Assembly (NCBI RefSeq): GCF_042242105.1
Contig: NC_092016.1
Location: 10,678,501-10,742,500, forward strand
From: Pempheris klunzingeri
Lineage: Eukaryota; Chordata; Actinopteri; Acropomatiformes; Pempheridae
DNA length: 64,000 nt
Reading direction: 5' to 3'
Positions 25,201-38,100 of this stretch are shown piece by piece. The notes under the pieces are model-generated. The model searched no databases. It saw only the letters and a list, made by a program, of their open reading frames with translations, and was not told the origin of the DNA. The position numbers were made by a program, and so were the translations under genes. Position 1 is the stretch's first letter. Every line of letters begins with the position of its first letter.

Positions 25201-25624
25201 GATCACTGGTGTTAAAAAATGAGTCCAATGCCTGAAAATGACTAAATTCATGTGGCGAAACACTTGATTATACGAACATTGATTAAGAAACTAATGTTGA
25301 TCTGTGACATTTGGCCCATTTCTGATCCACTTAAGATCAGTTTCTGAGCTGCAATCCTAGTGTGACGTCATTCTGTTTGTTGTTGTGTTTTAAGCTTAAG
25401 TTGGACAAAAAAAAACATTTCTAAAATTCCCCACGTGTGTTTTGTAGCCCTGCCTGGAGATGACAGGGACATTCAAGATGAAGAAAGTGAAGTTGGTGGA
25501 GGAGGGATTCAACCCAGCTCACATCGAAGATCCTTTATACTTTTTAGATCCTGAGAAGAAGGCGTACGTCCCCCTGACGGAGGAGATCTACAGAGCAATC
25601 GCCTCTAGGGAAATAAAACTCTAA
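19226..25624 (+). CDS. slc27a2: slc27a2 copy B: long-chain fatty acid transport protein 2 / very long-chain acyl-CoA synthetase
   Basis: Same enzyme family as copy A: ATP-dependent fatty acyl-CoA ligase/transporter of ER and peroxisome membranes. Exons: 19226-19703, 21134-21343, 21661-21819, 21914-22038, 22156-22350, 22893-22983, 23313-23511, 23838-23935, 24040-24170, 25448-25624; 1863 nt, 620 residues, the length of human SLC27A2. Exons 2 and 4-10 have exactly the same lengths and phases as in copy A. A hydrophobic N terminus (residues 3-19) is followed by [22 protein letters not shown] and [16 protein letters not shown]; the protein ends SREIKL, like the human KL end. Intron 7 starts with GC (CAG|GCAAGT). 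Of the two copies this is the closer to human by length and motif text. Confidence 0.94.
19790..20570. repeat. R2 composite dispersed repeat in copy B intron 1
   Basis: The block runs from GTAAAAGTACATTTACTCAA through TTTTTACTCCACTTGATTTA and TATAAAGTAGTTAAAACCAG to a closing ACTTAAATAGGATTTTGAAT and TATTGGTACTTTTACTTA. This order is that of a repeat found in many perciform introns. No ORF of note. Confidence 0.5.
20861..20876 (+). repeat. poly-C tract (16 C)
   Basis: An uninterrupted run of 16 C lies in intron 1 of slc27a2 copy B. Confidence 0.9.
22435..22790. repeat. dispersed repeat R3 in copy B intron 5
   Basis: The signature of an abundant fish repeat is clear: GTCCAGAGGATGAATCATAA, TTGGTGATCCATTGACC, GAGTGAAATATCTCAACAAC, GGATGGATTACTATGAAAT, TTTGGTTTATGTCCAAATAC and GTTAGCGTGCTAACATGCTG. 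The copy is diverged and non-coding. Confidence 0.6.
23085..23250. repeat. R1 repeat copy (reverse orientation) in copy B intron 6
   Basis: GGCTCCAGCTTCTCAGTTTG, AAAATGTGCTTTTATG and a GGGCTTTGGATTGCTGGTTG segment ending in GGACAAAACAGG match the R1 family 3' half. The surrounding intron 22984-23312 holds nothing else. Confidence 0.5.
23512..23837 (+). other. slc27a2: GC-AG intron 7 of slc27a2 copy B
   Basis: Conserved ...GVGDTFR-WKGEN... requires splicing after TTCAG at 23511. The intron starts GCAAGT, the consensus GC-type donor, and ends GTCACAG. The same intron of copy A starts GTGAGT at 14854. Confidence 0.85.
24171..25447 (+). other. slc27a2: copy B intron 9
   Basis: This 1.28 kb intron carries only AT-rich sequence and small repeat-like fragments (a GATATCGGTACTTTTC segment near 25140). 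No gene is seen. Confidence 0.6.
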
Positions 25625-27477
25625 CATAGGAACTTAGAATAGTCAATGAACTTTTCTATAAAGTAGCAGCTCATTTGCGGACCTCTAACAGTCAACTAAT
25701 CTCAGGGACAGGCTGACTTTGAAACAGTACATCATGATTTTAAGAGACTTTTTTATTATTATTAACAACTTCTGTGCATCTCTACATGTTTTACATTCCA
25801 TAATTCTGACAGTGTGTGATTTACAGGTATGTCTCACTGCCACTGTTGTACTTTAAATGATTAAACTCTGGTGATGTTTTTCCCCTGATCAGCTCAATTT
25901 ATGTTTGACTTGATAAAAGTTTTAGCTTTTTAAGCCGAAATGTACGACTATCTGGAGCCTATTTTTAAAAAAATGAATAACTTGACATGACACAGACGGA
26001 CATTAACTTTGGTTGTTTAACCCATTTATGTCACAGTATTGTACAATCTGTGGGATTATCAGAGTACCTTTGCACTGCTGTTGCATACAGTCAGTCTTAT
26101 CAGCTTGTGTGTCCTAATGGCACAAACTCTTAGACTGAAGCTTTATCATGAAACACAAGTGAGGGAGTGTTGGCATTATTCTTCCCCTCCAAGCGCTCTG
26201 TTTGTAATCTAGAAGTCTCCATGATCTGCTCTCTAACTGTAACTGTGTGTCTGACTCTGGTGGGGCGATTGACCGACTTGAAGTCATACTCAGACTTTGT
26301 CACAAGCTTAGTCTTGTGACAGACGAGGCAAAAAAAAAAAAGTCAAAGTCATGAAAATTACAGGGAGCCAAGTAAGCGAAAGTTAAGATGTTGTTCCTTC
26401 ACTTGAATGTTTGAGCCTCACTGTGCAGAGTTTGACGCTGGACGTCTGTTTTTACTTTCATCAGCTGAGAAAGTTGCTCTGTGCTGCTCTTAAATCAGTT
26501 CAACACGCGTTCGTACAAGCAGGATGTTGGTGACATCACAACTAGGTCAGAAGTCAACCAGTGTCCAGTATGCAATTTACACAAGTGTGATGTGGAAACT
26601 TGAAATCTTCAGCACACACACACACACACACACACATATGCTGAGAGTGGACTTTTCAGTGACATTTTGTAGCGGGTTAAAACATGTGAAACTAAACATC
26701 TGCTCATTTTTCATAGAGTTTAGTCCTTGGAGGGAGCTGACGTGGATGTGATTTTAAGAATATTTAACCAGGTAACTGAACATTTTTTGTTGAAAAACCA
26801 ATCACATAAAGTATTAAAAGCAGAGAAGCTTCATACACTCAGTTTCCAGTTTATTAGACCCACCTAGAGAAGACTAAGGCAGTCTAATAGCACAATAATG
26901 AAGGTTATCATGTGAGTGTGTGTTGTGTGTGGGTTTAAACAGATGAATCTGTGTGGCCTCTTGTGTAGTTTGTAGTGCTGCTGAACTGTGTTACCATATA
27001 CTAATAGAAGCAGGTGTTTCCATTATTTTGTCTATCCCGTTTACATCAATAATTTTTTTCCCTGCACATTAAACCATGTAAACCTGTTTAAGGAGGACCT
27101 CCAAGTACAAGTATGAACCTGAAAGTGAGCAGAATATGGGACCTTTACAAAATGTGTGGAGGGGATCTTTTAGACTACTTTTTCATTTTTAAGGGGCGTT
27201 AACTGCAGTGGTAGATAGTCTTTAAAGTGAAGACTGTCTGCATTGGATTTATATTTGTGCATGCAGAATAATCCACTTGACATCTTGGTTCACAGATTTC
27301 ACATGTGGGAAGCAGCTGTGAACAACAGAAAACTTAAATCAAGCGACAAAATCAACAGACGATACACTCGCCAACTTCACAACCCACCAGAGCTCCTCTG
27401 AGCTGTCCGGGTGTGTCGATGCGCTAAACATCTGGAAGTTTAGATCAACACAAAACACTAATCCAGAGAGCAGTTAC
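25625..27477. other. copy B 3' UTR and convergent intergenic spacer
   Basis: An ATTAAA at 25860-25865, 236 nt after the stop, is a plausible poly(A) signal for copy B. The remainder separates slc27a2 from tjp1, which converge tail-to-tail. It contains a (CA)12 tract at 26613-26636 and no supported gene. Confidence 0.5.
26613..26636. repeat. (CA)12 microsatellite
   Basis: Twelve uninterrupted CA units in the spacer between slc27a2 copy B and tjp1. Confidence 0.95.
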
Positions 27478-29184
27478 TTTAAAAATGAATTTATTTATTA
27501 ATACAGTGGTATACTTAGAAATGTGTCGCAAAGGAAAAACAAAAAAAAGAACGTTGAACCGAAGGAAAATCCAAATAAATAAAAAGAATGTCAGCCACAC
27601 GGGAAAATAAACTAGTGTCGGGTTGAAGCAGTGTTATCATATCAAAAGAAAATAGTACTGATGTGCCATAATAAATTGTCTATTAGTACAAAAATACATT
27701 TCAGGGCACACAATACAGCATCCAGTATCACAAATAAAGGAAGGGACCACTCTTCACAGCAGACCCCCTCAAGTACATCTTTTAAAATCATTTAAACCAA
27801 GCACTTCTCTATTTTGTAAATAAGAATAAAAAGTTTTCTGACCGTTAAAAATGCCTTAAGTAGTGTTTGTGTATATGTTGGTAGAAAAGTCGGACTTATT
27901 ACTGCTTATGTCAGTTCCAAGGCTCAGGGGTATAACCAGAATACAAACATAACCAATGTAACCGCTTTCTCTTTTTTAACAAATGTTTTTCTCTTTTATA
28001 CAAAATAACAAAGATGTACAAAAGTTCATTTACAGAGAACCAAGGCCATATACTAGCAATATGTACAGCCACATTTTAAACATCTTCTAGCGTTTTTGTA
28101 TTTCCTCAGACTTCATATGCATAGCAGTAAAAGAAAGCATACCTTTTCATCAGCCTCAATTATTCTCGTGTGCTAAATCCAAGTTCACCATTTATGAGAA
28201 AATGCAGAGACAACTTTTTCTTCCCGTAGTGATCGCTATAACTGAAGGATCCGATGTTTTAAAGTTTCACTGAAAAGTTAATATGCAGATAAGGCATCAC
28301 TGCTTGCAGTGTACGATGGGGTTTTCATGTGTTGAACTTAGTAGTAGCAGGCTTCTGGACCTGAGTCATAGCACATGCATAGATCTCTAGACAGCAGGAG
28401 TTTGTAAAATCAAGTCAGTATATTTATCTACGGTAAAACATTGCTACAAAACACCAGTTTTAAAGAGAGAGAGCCCCGTCAGGACAGACGAGCGTCTCCC
28501 ACTAATACTTAACCTTCAATCTTTTATATTTTTTCATCTTTATGATGCCTACGTTTTCCTTCATGAGTTGCGCTCAGCATTTCGAGTCCGCAGAAATCCT
28601 TCATCAGTGAAACGCATGACCACAGAACTCACAAACAACAGTTTTGCATATACCAACTTTGCTGTTTGTGACTGTGTTTTTATTTTTTGTGTTTTTTTTT
28701 TATTTTGTTTGTTTGTTTTTTTTTACAGTACGCAAAAATCCCATTGCAATATTAAATGAGTTTCCAAAATTCTCCTTTTTCTTGCACTGCTCTGACCTTT
28801 TACAAAATTAGCTAAAAATGTCAAAATGAGATTATTCAGTCTGTGGCACTGGTCATGCATTCCAACTTCAGTTCCTTTGTTTAAATAACTTGTTTAATCT
28901 TTATTTTTTGCAAGCCTTGAAAGCACCAAAAAAAAAAAAACTTTAAGAAAAAACAAGAGTTCAGCCTTGGGGATGCTGGACTCCTCCGACTCACCTTGTG
29001 TATTTGTGTTTTTTTTTTTCTCTTTTTTTCTTTCTTTTAAATTTTGGGCACAGTAAACAACGTGAGAGTATCGAGTTCATACTTCATCGAGCATTGTGCA
29101 CCCCGCCACGGTGGAGGGAGCATGGCAGGGGCAACTGAGGTCCCCTGTTTATCACATTCAGTAACAGGCCAGCTGTTGCCCTCT
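27478..29184 (-). other. tjp1: tjp1 3' UTR
   Basis: About 1.7 kb of AT-rich non-coding sequence follows the tjp1 stop on the - strand. The distal AATAAA (27490-27495, read as TTTATT on +) gives a UTR length like that of mammalian TJP1. A proximal TTTATT near 28900 could give a shorter form. The end is inferred. Confidence 0.5.
27490..27495 (-). terminator. distal poly(A) signal of tjp1
   Basis: AATAAA on the - strand, followed downstream by A/T-rich sequence. It is chosen because the implied 3' UTR length fits the family. Confidence 0.4.
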
Positions 29185-32100
29185 TCAGAAGTGGTCAATG
29201 AGCACAGACACACAGTTTGCACCCACCAGGTAGTTTGGATCTCCAGGGAGAGATTTGTTCTGCCAGGTTTTGGGATCACCTGCAAGAAATAAAGGCATGA
29301 CGTCAGCTGCTGGAGCACCTCCCTTCCTCTTAGAAATACAGAAAAAACTAATGCAGTCGATACATCTATCAGAAAAATCAGTTTTGCTTGAGTATCATGA
29401 ATAAAATAAGTCTCAATAAGAACATGAGCAACCGATCAATTACATATGATGATGTAATGCATAAATTAAATGAATTGCTCACCATTCATTTAATGAATGT
29501 TAACTCGGTTACTTTGTTTATGGATTTATTTGCCACCAAAATTAGAGGAAGAAAAGGCCATTTGCAGCTGATCAGACTCTGACAGACAGAATCAATAAAG
29601 AATAAAGTTGCTCAGCGACCCAGCGGTCTTTGTTTATGTTTGTCAGGCTAGCGGCTCAAAGCTACATTAGCTGCTACAAGCATAACCACATAAATCTCTG
29701 ACTGAAGTGTTTGTTTAAAGACTAGACACAACATTACCAAGAATGCAGCTCAACCACAAGGAACTGGGTAATAAAAGAAATGATAGACAGGGTCATAGGA
29801 ATGCAAAGCTCGTTGGGGTTCTTTTTTAAAGCTAACAAAATAGACTGACTACTAAGTGTAATGAGTCACCTGGTTCACTTGTGTCCCTGAAGATAAAGAC
29901 GTCATGTCATGATACTAATTTCCAAATGATTACTTTTATGTACATCTACTAAAAGTAATGGGTACTGAGTAGTTCTTCTTTCAGAGAGGGAGATCAAATG
30001 CATGTCTGAAATGTCCTTTTCTATGTTACTGGATTCCAGCTAATGTGGTGGCAAATAAAAAACGCCATTTAACATTCATTAACTGAAGTATCACTAAGTG
30101 TTAATGTTAGTGATAATCACATGAACCAATAATGACATGATCATCGTACATCATGCATCTGGTAGCATTTTAATCCAAGGGCACAAAACGAATGTTTGCA
30201 TGTTGACTTACTGAATTACAAAATGAACACAGTAAAACTGAACTAATAACTAATGACTATTGTCTCAAATAATTGTTTGGTCTATAAAACGTCAGACAAT
30301 ACTGGAAATACAGTAAAATGTCTGAAAACTTCCTAAAGCCTTCCTTCCTAACATCTTAAACTTGCAATTTTGTCTGATCAACAATCAAAACCAAAAAATA
30401 TTCAGTTTGCTATCACATAAGACAAAATTGCAGCAACTGAGAAGCAGGAGCTCAGTTATGTTTAGCATCTTTACTGCAAAAAAGACAAACAATTAATTAG
30501 CAAAATAGCTGATTTTCTTAGCAACTCAAATCAATTAAGCCACATTTTAACTTTTAACTGTATTGAAGCCCAAGGTTTGAATAAACAAGGCTCTGCAGTT
30601 CATATTAAGCAGGAAAATAAAAATTAAAAAAAACTATTTAGCACATGCATGAAGAAGAAGAAGTGAGGGGAAAGTGGAAAACAGGTGAGATGATGAAAAT
30701 GATTCAGACACCAAGAAACTCTCCTCTCTAATCAAAGCCACCCCACAGACCCCAAAGGACAGAGAGAGGACAGCGTACCCGACGAGGAGTCGGAGGATTT
30801 TAGAGCAAAAGACCAACCATCAGGGGTCATAGACGCACAGTGAGGTAAGCGCAGCTCCACCGGCTTCAGGAACTTGAGTCCATGAGGGCCACACATCACC
30901 AGCGGACTTAGCAGCGTTTCTCCTGCATGGACACACAGCAAGACACACAGCTAATCAAACGTGTAGCGATTCGTCTGCACATGGGATTATCAATTACTCA
31001 GTCAAGAGGCCGTCATAGTGAATGAGAATCAATGGTTAACAGACCTACCAGGCTAATTAAATGACCACACTTCCCTGGTGCTGAATGCTAATTCTTAAAT
31101 ATTTAGAGGCCTTTATATCCCCTGTTCATACTTCTGTATAGTCTGTTGTTATTAACAATTGTTAAACATGTTAGACAATCACATCATAAAATATACACTT
31201 ATCCAATTAAGACATTGCTGAAACTTTCTCCTGAGCTGGCACTACATTTGATTACATTAGATCTACTACATTAGATTCCTGAAGTACACCAAAGTGTTCT
31301 TATTCTAGAGGTAGTGTCTGTTTGTTCATTGACATATTTAGGATGTATAGAAACTCGGACGGACCTTTCTCCTTGTCGAGGGGGGGCAGGATGCTGTTGT
31401 CCCGGCACACTTTGAAGTAAATCTCCTGCTCCACGCTCTCTGGGATGGCACCCTGGGGGATGATGATGCTGACGCCTGTCTCGATGGAGCTCAGGACCCC
31501 TCCGTTACAGTTGAAGATCCCTCGAGCGGTGGCCACTACCGTGTGCCCTTCATCCTCATCCTCATCGTCCAGCGTGCTGGGGCTGAGGGACGGAGGCACA
31601 GAAGTCGGCATCATCAGTCAAAACAGAGTAGGAAGAGAAAAAAGCATGGCAGAGGACACAAGAGCAAACCCCCTGTGAACAAGCAAGTCTCTTTCGGTCG
31701 TTCCGGAGCTCAGTAATTACCCTCAGAGAGCTTTCTGCTGCCTTGGATGTGAAAATTTATGAGTTTCTTACCTTACAGGGATGGCCTTGGGGATGGCGTT
31801 GATGTTATTGTGCTGGTATTTGGGCCTGTTGTCCATAGTGCGTGTGAAGGTGTCCAGGCCACTGTCATGATCCAGGGGCTGTGGCGACAGCTGTGGCTTC
31901 CCACCGCTGTTGCTCACCACACTGGCCTTACTGAGGAGGTCCGTCTTCACCTGTGTGTCGTTGGGCAGCAGGTTGTGGTTGAACTTTGGGCTTTCGAACT
32001 TGCGCTCAAAGGGCCGGGCTGAGCTGGTGTAGGGCTTGGGGACGTAGCGGTTATAACTAGTTGGAGCGGGAGCACCAAGCGTCTTTGGGGGTGCTGTGTC

Positions 32101-35100
32101 GGTGCCGTTGACTGGGGACTTGTCAGGGAGGCCCCTCGGGGGCAGGTAGCCACTTGGTGTGGATTCGTCCCGGCTGGCTGGCCTGAGAGCTGCCAGCTCA
32201 GGTTTAGGATTGGGTGAGCTCAACGGCTCAGGTATGGAGTTGGCTGGAAACACGTCAAGGAACATACGATTAGTTAAATACTGTCTTCATCAAAGTGTTC
32301 TCGCACTACATCCTCATACATTAGAAGTTTGCATGAGGCTTTCAATTCACTTACAGACAAATAAAATGTTGTTTGGTATTGACAGCATTATATAAATCAA
32401 ATAAAAACGCATGATTTCATCTCTAGCATGTTAATGTACATGATGACGTTTGAGAGTCAGACAGTAAACGTTAGAGAGCTTACCTTCATTGGGGCTGAGC
32501 TTGGGCAGTGTGTTGGGTGGGATGGCGGACACAGGCGGTCCATACTGTGAGGATGGGCTGATTTGGGGCAGGGGTTCATATCTTTTCTCCACTGGACTCA
32601 CCTTCTCAACAGACTCAACTCTGCAGTAGTTGGAGATAAACAATACAGTTAGTGTGACTTCAAACCTCATTTTTTCCCATCATGCGGTGTGTCGTTATAC
32701 CTGTTGTATGGGTAGGACAGCTGAGCTGGTTTGGGCAGATCATGGAAACGATTCATGCCAGGACTGGGTTGGCCCATGGCCTTGCTGTCAAAGCTACGGC
32801 GATCAAAGTAGGATAACTGCTTCCTGTAGTACTCCTCATCCTCATCTGGGTCATAGTGGTTGGAGCGCACTACATCATCCAGGGGTTTAGTGTGGGGCTT
32901 CTGTGGCTCAGGAGCCCTGCAGAGAAAAAAAGAAAGAAAGAAGTATAACAGCTGCAAATATTTCAACAGCAGGGACAGACAATAGGATCAGCTTAAAGCT
33001 CAATGGCACGAAATGATCAGGTAAAGTCCCTTAATCACGTGCACTGCAACCCAGAACTTATTTAGTCATTACCTGCTGGAGCTGTATGTGAGAACAACCA
33101 TGTCTTAAACAGACTTAACACCACCAGTGTAATGTCCCATGAGCCTATGTGTGGCTACAGCAGGTCACTGTACGGAGAATTCACAGTGAGTGAGTGGCTA
33201 TGTTGATGATGTTTCTATCATGTGACTGGCCCAAAACTGGAAGAATATAAACATTCATACTATTTTGTTGATATTGCGGTTACATCCAAATACATGTAAT
33301 ATTGATATCAATGAAATGCAAAGAGTCATCTGCTATCTTTGATGGGCTGTAAACAAAATATTACAGTGTTTAACTGTACTTTGTGTCTTGCCTGCCTCCT
33401 GTGTGTCCCACCAAATAAAGTATTTCCAGTAGGTGAGGAGGTGTCTGATGTGGACAATGCCGGGCAATGCCCAGAGTTCATAGAAAAAAACAGCCTGTGT
33501 TTGAAGGCATTGTGGATATAGGGGACAGAGTGAGGAGGACAGCAGTAAGACTGGTGCTGACCTTCTCACAGCAGGGAACAGTGAGGCTGCTAATAACCCT
33601 GCTGACACACAGAACTGGTGGTCTTAGTTGACACCTTTGCATGCCTTTCATGTCACACCACAGTCTGGCTTGCTGCAGAGTGACTTGAGTCCACTAGGTG
33701 GAGCTCAAACAACAATAAATTCCAAGACACCTTTGCAAGGATCTTAGAGTTGTCCTTCACCCACCTTCTCTGCAGCCTGGGCTGCTGTAATGAGGACTAC
33801 GTACCTATAGGTGGACTTCTCCTGCTCCAAGTTGCTGAGGGAATTAGCTTTGAGGACTGGGCCAGGTGCGCTCACAGGTTTAGGAACATCTGCAGGCTGA
33901 AAAGCAACGAGAGGGAGTCTCTTTAGAGCTCCTTGCATCTGATCCAGATTTTTGTTAACATGAATGGATTGCATGCACAGTCTGTAGGTATCTAGTGCTG
34001 CACCTGACATCTCACATTTCACAGAAACAAGCTTGCAGTTTCAAGCCTTTCAGTTCTGCAGTTTTTTTCGCTGATGCATCTGTAGTTAAGGAAAAGATAA
34101 TTTGGCCTCCTTGGAGCTTTGTTAGTTACTTTGAAATATCTGCATATTTAAGTACTAAATGTTAAACTTCTTTAATAGCCAACAGATGCTCAAACCTGAC
34201 ATTTAGCCTAACATGGCCCTGCTTGGATCATAGTGTAGTGATCAGTTGTATATATTTAGGGTAAGAGAACGTTCCTGGTTAGTTTTAGTTCAGTTTCTAG
34301 TTAACATTTTAGTAATTGATGTTTTAATTATTCCATTGTCATATTTACTTCTTTGGGTGTGTGACCTGAATGCAATTTTCCATTTGGAAAGTGCTCTACT
34401 CTTTGTTAGCAATGTTTATAGCAGTGATGAGGTTAAATATAGAGTTACAAGGTGTTTACATTACTTAAACCAACTAAATACAGTCACATCCATGGCATTA
34501 AATGTTTGATCTGAGTTGATAGCTGTAAACTATGTGAGAACTTACCCTGAGTGCTGACGACTCTCCTTCTTTAGCCCTATCCATAGAAACAGACCGTTTA
34601 TTCTCAAACATCTTGACTCTGTTGAGCACTGACTGTGGCTTCATGGCCGGGTCCTCATCCAGGTCTTCTCGGGGCGGTGGAGGGAGGGGTTTTGAGCCTG
34701 GAGTGATCGCAGGCTCGCCTGGGGAGGACAGGGTCTCTGGTTTAGGAGGGGGGATTGTGGGCTCAGAGTTCATCATAGACTCATGCATCCCTGGCTTATA
34801 GCCACGGTTCGGAGGCCCAGGAATGTAGGTGGGCCTCAGACCAGAGTCACCGTAATACTGCTTTGGGGGCTCCGGTGATCGAGGTGAATTGATGGGGAAG
34901 CCATGAGGTTCTGCCTCATAAGGAGAGCGGGCATCATAGCCAACTGGGGGTGGGGGTGGGGGCTCATCGTAACGAATGGGCCCAGGTTTACTGTGGCGTG
35001 GTCTGCCATCATAGCCCACTGGTGGGGCCTCATCGTAGCGTGGCTGAGGGGGGCTGTAGTCCCTCCCTGGTCCGTCCTCGTAGGGGGACCGGGGGCTGTA

Positions 35101-38100
35101 GCCCATTGGTTGCTGGTGGCCCGGCTGGTACCCTGCGGGCTGGGAGGACGAGGTCTGCTGGTCATAGGGGGGCCACTGTTCGCTGTAATGAGGCACACGG
35201 TTGTCGTAGTGCAGGTGAGAGTCAGTGTTGTGAGGCTTTGGTTCTGTGTAGCCGCCTCCATCGTATCCGTAAGGCGGGTGGTCGTATTCGCGGTATGGCT
35301 GTTTGTCCTGGTACGGCGGCTGGTGACTGTAGCTCATAGACTGCTTCAGGCCATGGTTGATTCGCACAGGGTCCTCCATATTGTACAGATCTTTCTTGTA
35401 CATCTGTGAAGAAACAATACTGAATGAATACATTGAACACATTGTCATAAGTTTGAGATTTTGACAACCACCATTTTGAAGGACAGAAAGCAGTCAGGGA
35501 AAAATGCTTTCCCTACACAAGATTATGAATATCTTCAAGATTAAATTCAATACTGGGAAATAAACTGAAACCTTGAGGAACTGAACATGTATAACATTAG
35601 AAAACAAATCCTTCTACCATTTCATTAAACAAACATCAATTCAAAGTGCAATTACACAAGCAAACCTTTGTCCATTATTCAAGAACAGTTCTGAATGCCT
35701 GTTTGACAAGATGCCTTTCAAGAATGATAATCCATATGAGCACAACCGGGTTTTACACAATAACATATTTCATAAATAGAGAATTAACAGTGAAGCAATT
35801 TCCACATTTATGAAAGGCCTCATTTCAAACATATGATGTGTAGCCTGTAGACAGCAAATCTAGTTACAGTAACTCCTATGGAAGAAAGTTGATTTGTTGG
35901 CGTCTACTCAGCGCAAAACTATTAAACAGAAGACACAATGCAGTGTGCGGATGTAGGTTTGTTTTCCCATAGGGCGAATTGCTTGATGGAAATCATTACC
36001 AAGAGTACTGTCTGCAGGTTAGCTTTCATCATGCAACCAACATTCAGTTTGCATCTAATGCAACGTCAAACTACTGGCACTACAACAGACGACACATCTA
36101 CCACTATGATGCCACTGTAAGTGCTACTATTGTTCATCTACAGAAGAGAGTTAAAGCTGAAAGGAACCCAAAAAACATTAGGAGCCATGCAAAGGAAGTA
36201 AGAGGCAACAGTTAGGGCTGGTTGTGGATGTCTTCACCCTGGTCAAAGACTCAGATGTACCAGTCCTTCTGGTCTCCCAGCCCACTGTGGTGCATGTGGA
36301 CTAGTCTGTCTCACATTTTCTCTGGGAGCCAGAGGCACACAGTGGGCTCAGTGAGTCACACAGTGTGGGCATGTCATGCAGAGAGCGAGTGGAAAGCATG
36401 TGCGAGAAGACAGGCAGTTAAAACAGCAGGCTGGGGCCCAGGCCCGGTCCGAGTGGCTGGTGAAACAGCGGGTACCTTTGGTTCTGGACCAGGCGGTCCA
36501 GACGGGTGGGGTTCATGTGGTGGTGGTGGGGGCTGATTAAGCTCAGGGGCAGGGCTGGGGCTGCTAAGTGAGTCAGCCTGAGGAGCTGCGGCTGCAGCAG
36601 GCGGCTCCTCTAGGTGCATACCCTCTACAGGCTGCTCAACAGCAGGGGGCGCTACCACCGTCGGAGGCAACGTGGGCATGGGCAGAGCAGCCTCATCTTG
36701 CTGTGAAGTATTGTTAAGAGACATTTATGACACAGCCTGCCAAGGGCAAACAAAGTACAGCTCACCGCAACACCATGATCTTCTTCCTTACACTGAATCA
36801 GTTTTACACCAGCCAGAGAATGCACTTGCAAAAATGTGGTTAGAATAGATAACATACCGGTAGCTTCTAAAACATGTTTATTACTTAGCAAAGGACATTT
36901 AATTTTAACAAAGGTCAGGACACAACACTGAACACATAGGAGCTATTCATCTTCTCTGCAGTCACATACTTTTAGCCATACATCCATCTCTGATAGGCAC
37001 AGCCAGCAATGGTCTGCCTGCTGAGCTAGATATGAACTTTACCTGTTGTGGAGCGGCCATCTTGAACCCAGCAGGGTCTATGCGACTGGCCGGGTCAGGC
37101 TGCACAGGGTGCTGGTATCCAGGGTAACCGGGGGTGTCCTGAATTACAGGTGGATCTTCTCGCACAGGCTCAGAAGAGCGGGTGATGGCGGGCTCCGTGG
37201 GCAGACCCACCTCGTCATTCAAAGTCTCGTCTAGTTCCTGGTCTGTGTATGCTCCGCCCTCCGTGTCAGTGTCCTCATAATCAGAAGTGTGGCGGCTGTC
37301 CGTACTATACATGGAGTATTCACTACCTGGTGCAGACAGGTAGGACAGCCGGTCGTCGTGGATATCCAAGTCATCCTCTGTAGTGCCATCCGCCTGAGAA
37401 AGAGCAGAGAAATTATCATCTCGTGTGTCGCTTAGTCAGACTAACGGGACTCTAAAAATCCTGTTCAGTGAAATGGAATGACAAATCCTAACGGGCCCGT
37501 CTCTCACCTTGCCCTCTGACACCCACACCAACTGGTTCTGCTGCTGCTGGATTGTTTCTTTCAGAGCTCCGTACCATCCGTCATTCATATTGTTCAAGTT
37601 GATGGTAGCTAAGAGAGATTATATTTGAGTCACAATCACTTCAAGTACAAAACATTTAAAAAAAAAAGACAATATACATTTTAATTTACTGTGTTTTAAC
37701 ACTCTCCGCCCACTCACTGGTGAACAGGTGGTGATTATTCTTCCTCAGTTTGATGGCTCTCTCATAGAGCTTCCTGGCGCTCTTCCTGGACTCTGGACAC
37801 AGTCTGGTCCTCATGTTCTTCACACCTTGCTTATTATCGGGATTTAGGAAGACTACAATCGGGTACCACTGAGCATAGTTCAGCCTGTCCACAGCGTTCG
37901 GTGTGATGTCCAGCACAGCATGTTTGTCCTTCATGAGACAAAGACAGGAAAAAGGAGGGATAAAAAAAAAAAATACATCTAATCAAATAATGTAAAAACC
38001 TACAATGCCCTGTATATGATAAATGGAGCCATACTCACTCGGTCAATGATCTGCTTGATGGTGTGAAGACGAATGATTCCTGAACTGCGCTGGTCTGTTC

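Larger units (their letters stand above)
29280..30778 (-). other. tjp1: tjp1 last intron
   Basis: The 1.5 kb intron contains a fold-back structure (29492-30081) and an R1 repeat (30240-30480). The open frame 30634-30816 overlaps the following exon only at its upper end. Confidence 0.6.

Noticed and set aside
34903..35409. 168-codon + strand open frame
   Set aside because: It is antisense to the Tyr/Pro-rich tjp1 exon, whose - strand frame matches ZO-1 throughout.
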